DNA of 64,000 nucleotides, from NCBI GenBank assembly GCA_937922085.1, contig CAKZVD010000003.1, forward strand, positions 1-64,000, written 5' to 3'. The translations under genes were made by a program, and so were the position numbers. The first letter of the stretch is position 1, and the number at the start of each line of letters is the position of its first letter. This document shows positions 20,761-27,328 of the stretch, piece after piece. The notes under the pieces are model-generated. The model was not told the origin of the DNA. It made no database searches and saw only the letters and a list, made by a program, of their open reading frames with translations. This DNA comes from an uncultured Tenacibaculum sp. (GTDB lineage Bacteria; Bacteroidota; Bacteroidia; Flavobacteriales; Flavobacteriaceae).

Positions 20761-21718
20761 AGAGGTCAGTAGTTATTTACTTATTAATTCTGCTTGATAA
20801 ATTTTATTTCCTACAACCATTTTCGTAATCAAGTTGTTGAATATTGTTGCCTTGCTCTGTGATCGATTTATTCTAAAACAGAATTCGTTAAAATATCTAT
20901 TAAGATTATCATCACTAACCCAAGAATAGGTAGTTCTTATCCAAGATTTAACTTGATGTATCATTGTGTGTAGCGCTTTGAAGTTTAATCCTTTATTGCT
21001 TTCTATTTGAGTTATATTAAATGCTTTTGCAATTGGCCTATAACCTCTCCATTTGTCTGTTGTTACTTTAGCTTCTCGGCTGATGTGATTTACAAAGATG
21101 TACTGTAGTGATTGAGCTGAAAAATCCTCTATTTTCATAGCGTACATCCTTTTAACTTTTCCGTTCTTACTAAGCTGAATGGCTGTTACTGCTTTCTTTT
21201 TCTTGCTATGATAACTTCTACCTGTCTTACCTGCATCTTTACCGCCAAGAACAAATTCATCAACGTGTACCTCTCCATCCATAGGGTTATTTCCACTGGA
21301 AGACATCGCTTCTCTTACTTTGAGCATAAATAATCTAGCTGTTTTTTCGGTTACCCCATAACGAACTCCCATATAACTTGCTGACAAGCTTTTTGTAGAT
21401 GTAGCCATTTCGAAACAAATAAAAAATGCTTTTCGAACACCAAATTTAACCTTATGAAAAAGCGTTTCTGCTGTGGCTGATTCTGTGTGCCTACAAATAT
21501 TACATTGTCTAGAAAAATCAGCACGAGATTGACAAGCTGTATGATTACATCTAGTGCATTTAAACTCTGTTGCTGATTTTATTTGAGCTAAATATTCCTT
21601 ACAATCTTCATCTGTTTTGAACCGATCAGAGAACTCTAGAAGATTTTGACCCTTGAAAACATCCATATTTTAATATCTTTATTAGTCATTAAGATACGCA
21701 TTTAAATACTGACCTCTA
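20761..21718 (-). mobile_element. IS1595-type insertion sequence, ~958 bp
   Basis: Terminal inverted repeats AGAGGTCAGTA (20761-20771) / TACTGACCTCT (21708-21718) flank an ISXO2-like transposase. Confidence 0.85.
20773..21666 (-). CDS. IS1595 family (ISXO2-like) transposase
   Basis: N-terminal zinc-ribbon CTRCNHTACQSRADFSRQCNICRH; VHVDEFVLGGKDAGKTGRSYHSKKK; TDKWRGYRP. Confidence 0.9.
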   Translation of the reverse strand: MDVFKGQNLLEFSDRFKTDEDCKEYLAQIKSATEFKCTRCNHTACQSRADFSRQCNICRHTESATAETLFHKVKFGVRKAFFICFEMATSTKSLSASYMGVRYGVTEKTARLFMLKVREAMSSSGNNPMDGEVHVDEFVLGGKDAGKTGRSYHSKKKKAVTAIQLSKNGKVKRMYAMKIEDFSAQSLQYIFVNHISREAKVTTDKWRGYRPIAKAFNITQIESNKGLNFKALHTMIHQVKSWIRTTYSWVSDDNLNRYFNEFCFRINRSQSKATIFNNLITKMVVGNKIYQAELISK

Positions 21719-22059
21719 TCTATTTAATTAAAGGAAATCATGAAAATGCAGCTTTACAAAATACTCGAAGATTCGAATGGATTAAAGATTATTTTGAATT
21801 AGGAATAAAGGATAAAGATGCGCCTAATGGAAAACGAAAAATTACATTATTACATTATGCTATGAAAGTTTGGCGTTCTTCTTTTAGAGGAACTTGGCAT
21901 TTATATGGACATTCTCACGGACATTTACCTGATGATATACATTCATTATCATTTGATGTAGGTGTAGATTGTCATGATTTTTATCCGTTATCATATGAAG
22001 AAGTTAAAAATAGAATGAAACAGAAACAATGGACATCTCCGTTTGCTAATGAAAAATAA
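21719..22059 (+). pseudogene. 5'-truncated metallophosphoesterase (calcineurin-like); C-terminal part only
   Basis: Frame read from the IS end: YLIKGNHENAALQNTRRFEWIKDYF...GTWHLYGHSHGHLPDD...; GNHE and GHSHGH metallophosphatase motifs, no N-terminal DxH/GDxxD part. Confidence 0.75.
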
Positions 22060-22077
22060 ATTTAAGATTAAATTAAT

Positions 22078-22605
22078 ATGAAAAAGAGCACTTTTAATGA
22101 CTTTACTCTGTTTTACAATAATAGAAATTCTGATAATTGGAATTTTGCGAAGCATTATATACCAAAACAATTTGAATCAAAATATATAATTCATTGGAGC
22201 GTAGGAATAATTAATGATTTTCCTTTTGATAGATATCCTTTGAATAATATAACATTTAAAGATATGAATGAGCGAGTAAAAATAGAACAAGAATTTAATA
22301 TTTTATTAAAAGAAGAAAAAAGGTATAAATCTATTTCAATTATTGATTTGGCGAGCAGATTTAATATACCATGTTCGCATAAGACAGTAGATCTTATTCC
22401 AGAAACACCTGGAGTTACTTTATTAGAAGATTTAACTTTATTAAAACTTAAACAATCATTAAAAAGACTTTCTGAAAATTCAAAATTAAATTTACTTATT
22501 TATAATTTTGAAGATTATCAGCATTATACCAACTTAAAAGAAGAATATATAAATATTGCTTTAGAAAAATATTTTAAAATTGAAGATAATGAAGAAATGT
22601 ATTAA
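22078..22605 (+). CDS. Hypothetical protein
   Basis: Intact 175-aa ORF 18 bp after the phosphoesterase remnant. Confidence 0.55.
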   Translation: MKKSTFNDFTLFYNNRNSDNWNFAKHYIPKQFESKYIIHWSVGIINDFPFDRYPLNNITFKDMNERVKIEQEFNILLKEEKRYKSISIIDLASRFNIPCSHKTVDLIPETPGVTLLEDLTLLKLKQSLKRLSENSKLNLLIYNFEDYQHYTNLKEEYINIALEKYFKIEDNEEMY

Positions 22606-22718
22606 AATTAGAAAAAGAATTTTAGGACTTTATATTACTTAAGTATTTAAAATCAAAATATAAGAAGAGTAAGTAAAATAATAAATTGTAATTATATAAA
22701 ATTAAGCTGCACAAAAAT

Positions 22719-22756
22719 CACGGTAAACAGGGAATCAAAATCCCCTGTTTACCGTG
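22719..22756. promoter_or_regulatory. Perfect 14-bp stem-loop
   Basis: CACGGTAAACAGGG / CCCTGTTTACCGTG, 10-nt loop, no T-run, upstream of the peptide gene at 22819. Confidence 0.6.
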
Positions 22757-22818
22757 TAAAGATGTAGTATCTATTTAAGTAATTTAGCATCAAATTAATT
22801 AAATAAAACCTCAAAATT

Positions 22819-23010
22819 ATGTTTAAAAACATTTCAAAATTAGGTAAAAACCTAAACAAATCTCAACAGCAAGAAATCAATGGAGGATTTAAGAAGGGAC
22901 CTATAGGAACTGAATGTGGAGGAGATGGTTCATTTATATTTCAAGATGAAATAAAAGTGTGTTGTTTCCAACCAGGTAAATTTTTAGGACAAGGAACTTA
23001 TATTTGTTAA
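22819..23010 (+). CDS. Double-glycine leader peptide (bacteriocin/RiPP-like precursor)
   Basis: MFKNISKLGKNLNKSQQQEINGG| leader followed by a Cys-containing core. Confidence 0.7.
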   Translation: MFKNISKLGKNLNKSQQQEINGGFKKGPIGTECGGDGSFIFQDEIKVCCFQPGKFLGQGTYIC

Positions 23011-23209
23011 TATAATTTTCCTCCTTTATCATTACCCTTTGTATATTTAAAAAACCTCTTTTTTATATACAAAGGGTTTATTGTATTTATATTTTTCAAT
23101 AGAATAAAATAAAAACACTATCATAAATAAACTCCTCAAATTTAATATTTAGAATTTGAAGTAATATTTTAATCAAGTCACATTTCTTAGTATATTTGAA
23201 TGATAATCG

Positions 23210-23626
23210 TTAATTTTTTGTTTTAGAGTAATTGCTTATACCTTCTTTTTCTAATTCAATTATAAAGTCTTCTAAATTTTCACAATATTTATTGAGGCAA
23301 TTAAATTTAAAACTTTTTTTATTTTTAAAAATTAACTTGAAACTAGGGTGATTTTTAAAAGAATTTCTATAATTATACCCTATAATATTTTTTAAAAGAA
23401 TTCTTTCATATTTAGTTTTTTCTAAAAAAATAGATTCATTACTTAAAGTTATTTTAATTTCTTTAATGTAAAATCTTTTTACTATTTCTAAAATAATAAA
23501 ACTAAACAAAAAATTAAAACAAATGAAAGTAACATAATCATTTTTTAAATAGCTAGTTATCATTAAAGATATTACAATACTTACACTATAATAAAATAGA
23601 TTAATCGTCTTAATTCTATATTTCAT
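23210..23626 (-). CDS. Hypothetical membrane protein
   Basis: 138-aa ORF with two N-terminal hydrophobic segments. Confidence 0.5.
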   Translation of the reverse strand: MKYRIKTINLFYYSVSIVISLMITSYLKNDYVTFICFNFLFSFIILEIVKRFYIKEIKITLSNESIFLEKTKYERILLKNIIGYNYRNSFKNHPSFKLIFKNKKSFKFNCLNKYCENLEDFIIELEKEGISNYSKTKN

Positions 23627-23705
23627 TCATTAAAAATTTTAAATATGAGACCAAAATATTTAATATTTTGTAGAAAATAAGTAATATTGCAGTATTAATT
23701 AAGAA

Positions 23706-23813
23706 ATGAAATTACAAAACATACATAGAAACACACAATTCGAACTTTGTTCGTATGATTTTCGCCCGAGTATTTTGCGAAAAGGAGGCTATGTATATCT
23801 AATTCAACGATGA
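23706..23813 (+). CDS. Small ORF (35 aa) upstream of the tRNA array
   Basis: MKLQNIHRNTQFELCSYDFRPSILRKGGYVYLIQR*, followed by a terminator at ~23848; resembles the second small ORF at 24200. Confidence 0.35.
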   Translation: MKLQNIHRNTQFELCSYDFRPSILRKGGYVYLIQR

Positions 23814-23847
23814 TTTAAGTAAATTATAATAAGAAATAATACAGTAT

Positions 23848-23881
23848 AAGCGTCCAATTTAAAAATTGGACGCTTTTTTTA
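23848..23881 (+). terminator. Rho-independent terminator
   Basis: agcgtccaatttaaaaattggacgctttttttat. Confidence 0.75.
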
Positions 23882-24199
23882 TGAAAAAAAATAAAAAATG
23901 TTTAGTTAAGAAAAGTAAATAAATAAAGAAGTAAAAAACAAGAAACAATTGAGAGACAGCCTTTTGTATAAAATGTTTATAATCTGTAAAATACGGACAG
24001 GGAGCCTAATGCTTTTATTTTAGTTAAACAATTGATTGTCAGTAAATTAATATTTATTTTTTCTTGTGTAATTAAAAAAGGTGTCCCATCTTTGCATCGT
24101 CGAAACGTAACAAAATTATTGTTTTGATATTCTGAAAAATAAATATGTATAAATTCAGAAACATTTAAAAAAGTAAAATAATCATAATTAGTAAATAAA

Positions 24200-24328
24200 A
24201 TGAAACAGTATTCACAACATATAACACCCAACTATTTTGAGTTTCGCTCGCCGAGTAGCCTTTATGTACTATGTAGTGATGAAGATTTTAAATATAATAA
24301 GGAGATATACTATGATGATATAAGTTAA
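24200..24328 (+). CDS. Small ORF (42 aa) upstream of the tRNA array
   Basis: MKQYSQHITPNYFEFRSPSSLYVLCSDEDFKYNKEIYYDDIS*, followed by a terminator. Confidence 0.35.
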   Translation: MKQYSQHITPNYFEFRSPSSLYVLCSDEDFKYNKEIYYDDIS

Positions 24329-24353
24329 TTATATACAATATAATAAAAATGAA

Positions 24354-24391
24354 AAGCATCTCCATACAAAAAAGGAGATGCTTTTTTTATG
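24354..24391 (+). terminator. Rho-independent terminator just upstream of the tRNA array
   Basis: aagcatctccatacaaaaaaggagatgctttttttat. Confidence 0.75.
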
Positions 24392-24403
24392 GAATAAAAT
24401 TAA

Positions 24404-24493
24404 GGAAGAACAAGCCAATTTGGTGGTGGCCACGGTTTTGAAAACCGTTCGGAGTTAACGACTCGTGTGGGTTCGAATCCCACTTCTTCCGCA
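24404..24493 (+). tRNA. tRNA-Ser(TGA)
   Basis: GGAAGAA/TTCTTCC acceptor; anticodon arm ACGGT-TTTGAAA-ACCGT; long variable arm; T-arm GTGGGTTCGAATCCCAC. Confidence 0.88.
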
Positions 24494-24496
24494 ATA

Positions 24497-24586
24497 GGAG
24501 AATAGGTAAAATATTGGTTTGTTACGCTTAACTGCTAATTAAGTCCATGTAAAAATGGTGAAGGTTCGATTCCTTTGTTCTCCGCA
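24497..24586 (+). tRNA. tRNA-Ser(GCT)
   Basis: CTTAA-CTGCTAA-TTAAG; variable arm CCAT..ATGG; GGAGAAT/GTTCTCC acceptor. Confidence 0.85.
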
Positions 24587-24589
24587 AAA

Positions 24590-24662
24590 GACAAGATGGC
24601 TGAAAGGTTAAGGCAACGGACTGCAAATCCGTTTTTTATGAGTTCGAATCTCATTCTTGTCT
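24590..24662 (+). tRNA. tRNA-Cys(GCA)
   Basis: GACAAGA/TCTTGTC acceptor, U73, ACGGA-CTGCAAA-TCCGT. Confidence 0.88.
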
Positions 24663-24720
24663 CAATGATTGATATAATTTCAAATGAATTTGAAAATTAT
24701 GTAAATCCAATTTGTGATTA

Positions 24721-24753
24721 AATGAGAAGGCGTAGCAATCTCATTCTTGTTTC
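24721..24753 (+). pseudogene. tRNA-Cys 3'-end remnant
   Basis: AATGAG-aaggcgtagcaat-CTCATTCTTGTTTCA repeats the 3' end of the tRNA-Cys gene (CTCATTCTTGTCTCA). Confidence 0.5.
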
Positions 24754-24794
24754 AAGAAAATAAGATCATTGACATACTGGAAAATTTAAAAAAT

Positions 24795-24866
24795 GCGCTG
24801 TTCGTATAATGGTTAGTACATCTGACTTTCTATCAGAAAATACGAGTTCAATTCTCTTACAGCGTA
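24795..24866 (+). tRNA. tRNA-Glu(TTC), degenerate T-stem
   Basis: TCTGA-CTTTCTA-TCAGA; GCGCTGT/ACAGCGT; T-stem ACGAG/CTCTT has a mismatch. Confidence 0.7.
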
Positions 24867-24885
24867 CAAATTTATAATTAAAAAT

Positions 24886-24968
24886 GGAAGTGTTGAGCAA
24901 TTGGTTGGCTCGACAGACTGTAAATCTGTTCTCTTCGGAGCTTGTAGGTTCAAATCCTACCACTTCCA
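24886..24968 (+). tRNA. tRNA-Tyr(GTA)
   Basis: ACAGA-CTGTAAA-TCTGT, long variable arm, GGAAGTG/CACTTCC. Confidence 0.9.
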
Positions 24969-24973
24969 CAAAA

Positions 24974-25046
24974 AGTACTGTAGCACAATGGCTAGTGTAT
25001 CCGACTGTCTCTCGGAAAGTTGCGGGTTCGAATCCCGTCAGTACTG
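24974..25046 (+). tRNA. tRNA-Asp(GTC)
   Basis: AGTACTG/CAGTACT, G73, TCCGA-CTGTCTC-TCGGA. Confidence 0.83.
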
Positions 25047-25052
25047 CAAAGA

Positions 25053-25112
25053 AGTACTGATGGAATGAGAAGTTTATCTCGAGCAAAGTCGAGAGGAATC
25101 CCGTCAGTACTG
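25053..25112 (+). pseudogene. tRNA-Asp remnant with tRNA body replaced by a palindromic insert
   Basis: AGTACTG...CCCGTCAGTACTG ends retained; centre contains CTCGAGCAAAGTCGAG. Confidence 0.6.
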
Positions 25113-25117
25113 CAAAA

Positions 25118-25190
25118 CTGGGAAGATAACGATTGGGTGTTTACCTGCTTTGGATGCAGGAGGTTGTAGGTTCGAGTCCTACTTCTCAGA
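25118..25190 (+). tRNA. tRNA-Pro(TGG)
   Basis: CCTGC-TTTGGAT-GCAGG; CTGGGAA/TTCTCAG. Confidence 0.82.
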
Positions 25191-25197
25191 CAAAAAT

Positions 25198-25267
25198 GCG
25201 CTGTTAGTAACGGTTAGTACATCTGACTTTCTATCAGAAAATAGGAGTTCGATTCTCCTACAGAGTA
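25198..25267 (+). tRNA. tRNA-Glu(TTC)-like, 2-nt D-arm deletion
   Basis: TCTGA-CTTTCTA-TCAGA; GTTAGTAACGG versus GTTAGTATAACGG in the second copy; acceptor mismatch. Confidence 0.6.
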
Positions 25268-25277
25268 CAAATAAAAT

Positions 25278-25351
25278 GCAGGAATGGCGGAATTGGCATA
25301 CGCGTCTGATTTAGAATCAGAATTTTGAGAGTTCGAGTCTCTCTTCCTGTA
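25278..25351 (+). tRNA. tRNA-Leu(TAG) without long variable arm
   Basis: TCTGA-TTTAGAA-TCAGA, variable loop ATTTT, GCAGGAA/TTCCTGT. Confidence 0.78.
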
Positions 25352-25391
25352 CAAGTAAAAGATTTAGAATTTATTTCTTTCTCTAGAAGAT

Positions 25392-25463
25392 AGACCTGTG
25401 ATGTAATGGTTAGCATACAAGATTTTGATTCTTGTTGTATAGGTTCAAATCCTGTCAGGTTTA
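25392..25463 (+). tRNA. tRNA-Gln(TTG)
   Basis: CAAGA-TTTTGAT-TCTTG; AGACCTG/CAGGTTT. Confidence 0.85.
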
Positions 25464-25510
25464 CAAATGATGATTTTAGTTTATTTAAAATAAAAGGAAG
25501 TCATTTAAAT

Positions 25511-25593
25511 GGAAGTGTTGAGCAATTGGTTGGCTCGACAGACTGTAAATCTGTTCTCTTCGGAGCTTGTAGGTTCGAATCCTACCACTTCCA
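25511..25593 (+). tRNA. tRNA-Tyr(GTA), second copy
   Basis: As 24886 copy. Confidence 0.9.
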
Positions 25594-25598
25594 CAAAA

Positions 25599-25671
25599 AG
25601 TACTGTAGCACAATGGCTAGTGTATCCGACTGTCTATCGGAAAGTTGCGGGTTCGAATCCCGTCAGTACTG
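25599..25671 (+). tRNA. tRNA-Asp(GTC), second copy
   Basis: TCCGA-CTGTCTA-TCGGA; AGTACTG/CAGTACT. Confidence 0.84.
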
Positions 25672-25677
25672 CAAAGA

Positions 25678-25737
25678 AGTACTGATGGAATGAGAAGTTT
25701 ATCTCGAGCAAAGTCGAGAGGAATCCCGTCAGTACTG
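25678..25737 (+). pseudogene. tRNA-Asp remnant, second copy
   Basis: Same as 25053-25112. Confidence 0.6.
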
Positions 25738-25742
25738 CAAAA

Positions 25743-25815
25743 CTGGGAAGATAACGATTGGATGTTTACCTGCTTTGGATGCAGGAGGTTGTAGGTTCAA
25801 GTCCTACTTCTCAGA
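25743..25815 (+). tRNA. tRNA-Pro(TGG), second copy
   Basis: CCTGC-TTTGGAT-GCAGG. Confidence 0.82.
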
Positions 25816-25822
25816 CAAAAAT

Positions 25823-25894
25823 GCGCTGTTAGTATAACGGTTAGTACATCTGACTTTCTATCAGAAAATAGGAGCTCGATTCTCCTATAGAGTA
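25823..25894 (+). tRNA. tRNA-Glu(TTC)-like, third copy, decaying
   Basis: TCTGA-CTTTCTA-TCAGA; T-loop starts CTCG instead of TTCG; acceptor 3' strand ATAGAGT. Confidence 0.62.
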
Positions 25895-25905
25895 CAAAAT
25901 TAAAT

Positions 25906-25979
25906 GCGGGAATGGCGGAATTGGCATACGCGTCTGATTTAGAATCAGAATTTTGAGAGTTCAAATCTCTCTTCCCGTA
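25906..25979 (+). tRNA. tRNA-Leu(TAG) without long variable arm, second copy
   Basis: GCGGGAA/TTCCCGT; TCTGA-TTTAGAA-TCAGA; variable loop ATTTT. Confidence 0.78.
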
Positions 25980-26018
25980 CAAATAAAGAATTAGAATTTA
26001 TTTCTTTCTCTAGAAGAT

Positions 26019-26090
26019 AGACCTGTGATGTAATGGTTAGCATACAAGATTTTGATTCTTGTTGTATAGGTTCGAATCCTGTCAGGTTTA
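26019..26090 (+). tRNA. tRNA-Gln(TTG), second copy
   Basis: CAAGA-TTTTGAT-TCTTG. Confidence 0.85.
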
Positions 26091-26138
26091 CAAAATGTTG
26101 ATTTTAATTTATTTAAAATAAAAGGAAGTTATCTAAAC

Positions 26139-26211
26139 GGAACAATAGCAAAGTTGGTCAATGCATCGGATTGAAGCTCCGAAGATACAGGTTCAATTCC
26201 TGTTTGTTCCA
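26139..26211 (+). tRNA. tRNA-Phe(GAA)
   Basis: GGAACAA/TTGTTCC; TCGGA-TTGAAGC-TCCGA. Confidence 0.83.
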
Positions 26212-26238
26212 CAAAAAAAATGTTAAAAAGAATGAATT

Positions 26239-26718
26239 ATGAAAAAAGAAAAATGGAAAAGTTTTAGTGGTAAAGTATTTGAAAAACCTATAATTAATGT
26301 TATTGAAAATGCAATTATAAAAGAACAAAAGGCAGGATACCGTTTAAAAATTTATGTGGGTTCAGATTCACAAGCTTATAAAACCCATGTAGAATATGCT
26401 ACAGTTATTGTAGTATTAAGAGAAGGAAAAGGAGGATTTATGTTTGTTAGAAATGATAAAGGCACAAAACAAATAGGTATTAAAGAACGTATGCTTAAAG
26501 AAGTAACGATGTCTGTTGAAGTTGCCTATGAAATTTGTAACGTATTAGATAAATATGATGTTGATTTAGAGGTACACGCAGATATTAATACAGATCCTAA
26601 ATTTGAATCTAATATAGCACTGAAAGATGCTATGGGATATATTTTAGGTATGGGATTTAAATTTAAAGCGAAGCCTTATGCATTTGCAAGTTCTTCTTGT
26701 GCAGATAGTATGGTTTAA
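26239..26718 (+). CDS. YkuK/DUF458-type RNase H-like protein
   Basis: IYVGSDSQAYKTHVEYATVIVV...VHADINTDPKFESNIALKDAMGYILGMGF(K)FKAKPYAFASSSCADSMV, recognised as YkuK-like. Confidence 0.8.
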   Translation: MKKEKWKSFSGKVFEKPIINVIENAIIKEQKAGYRLKIYVGSDSQAYKTHVEYATVIVVLREGKGGFMFVRNDKGTKQIGIKERMLKEVTMSVEVAYEICNVLDKYDVDLEVHADINTDPKFESNIALKDAMGYILGMGFKFKAKPYAFASSSCADSMV

Positions 26719-26735
26719 TAACAGTATAATATTAA

Positions 26736-26763
26736 AAAATGAATTTCCCTGGAGATTCATTTT
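26736..26763 (+). terminator. Stem-loop after ykuK-like gene
   Basis: AAAATGAAT-ttccctggag-ATTCATTTT. Confidence 0.5.
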
Positions 26764-26767
26764 AAAA

Positions 26768-26840
26768 AGGAATATAGTTTAATTGGATAAAATTTTAGAG
26801 TACGATTCTAAAGATGCGGGTTCGAGTCTTGCTATTCCTA
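26768..26840 (+). tRNA. tRNA-Arg(ACG)
   Basis: AGGAATA/TATTCCT; TTAGA-GTACGAT-TCTAA. Confidence 0.75.
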
Positions 26841-27065
26841 CAAAATTTAAAATATTTTTTATTACGCAAAAAGAATGCGTAATACCATAGAACATTTGTA
26901 GTGTTATTATGAAAAAGAAATAACGTCGAAGGGAGAATTGCAAAGAAAAAGAGAAAGTGGCCTCATCATAACGGGGAGTATGGTGAGGTAAATTAAAAAA
27001 GTTCATAAACATATTAAGGAGTAATAGTTTTATAATAAAAGACTATCTCTCTATAATTAAAAATA

Positions 27066-27156
27066 TCAAGCGAGTCTTGTTGCGTGTTTCTGTATAACAC
27101 CATTGTATACAGCTCTACAGTTTTTGTATGGAGTTTGTATATGCAACTTGACTTGA
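27066..27156 (+). ncRNA. Candidate structured RNA
   Basis: TCAAGcgaGTCttGTTGC ... GCAACttGACTTGA closing helices; internal CTGTATA/TATACAG and GTGTT/AACAC repeats. Confidence 0.35.
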
Positions 27157-27185
27157 AGGTTTCGATTATTCACCAAAAAATAATC

Positions 27186-27256
27186 ACACTCTAAGGGTTG
27201 TAGGTTCGAGTCCTACCATGATTAAAAATCATGTAGTTCAATTGGTAGAACATTAG
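27186..27256 (+). tRNA. Circularly permuted-looking tRNA (3' half precedes 5' half); anticodon undetermined
   Basis: TCTAA-GGGTT-GTAGG-TTCGAGT-CCTAC-CATGATT-A-aa-AATCATG-TA-GTTC-AATTGGTA-GAAC-A-TTAGA: acceptor 7/7, D 4/4, anticodon 5/5 and T 5/5 pair only if the halves are permuted. Confidence 0.4.
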
Positions 27257-27328
27257 ATTATCTAGACTGAAAATCTAGACTTAGGTTACACCTTTATGGT
27301 AAGTTGGTTCGAATCCAATATTAACTCA
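27254..27328 (+). pseudogene. Second tRNA-like fragment with its own T-arm
   Basis: TCTAGA-CTGAAAA-TCTAGA hairpin, then CTTA..TAAG arm, then GTTGGTTCGAATCCAAT T-arm. Confidence 0.4.

Larger units (their letters stand above)
24886..26138 (+). repeat. Tandem duplication of a ~625-bp tRNA cassette (Tyr-Asp-Pro-Glu-Leu-Gln); copies begin at 24886 and 25511
   Basis: Same gene order, spacers and tRNA remnant in both copies, with scattered substitutions. Confidence 0.93.

Noticed and set aside
23652-23670. Palindrome CAAAATATTTAATATTTTG
   Set aside because: Very AT-rich; expected by chance in this composition, no supporting context
23977-24231. Track ORF (84 aa, minus)
   Set aside because: No family recognised, low-complexity AT-rich and overlaps the small plus-strand ORF; cannot support either way
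24302-24322. AAGGAGATATACTATG resembling the T7 gene 10 ribosome-binding site
   Set aside because: Followed by only three codons before a stop; similarity to vector sequence is probably chance, though the motif is mentioned in a finding
24766-25086. Track ORF (106 aa, minus) with GFEPATF/GFEPTS motifs
   Set aside because: Antisense to tRNA genes; such peptides are a known artefact of translated tRNA T-arms
25406-25693. Track ORF (95 aa, plus) across the tRNA array
   Set aside because: Covers tRNA-Gln, Tyr and Asp genes; not protein coding
25797-25982. Track ORF (61 aa, minus)
   Set aside because: Antisense to tRNA-Glu and tRNA-Leu
26779-27012. Track ORF (77 aa, minus)
   Set aside because: Overlaps tRNA-Arg antisense; no recognisable family
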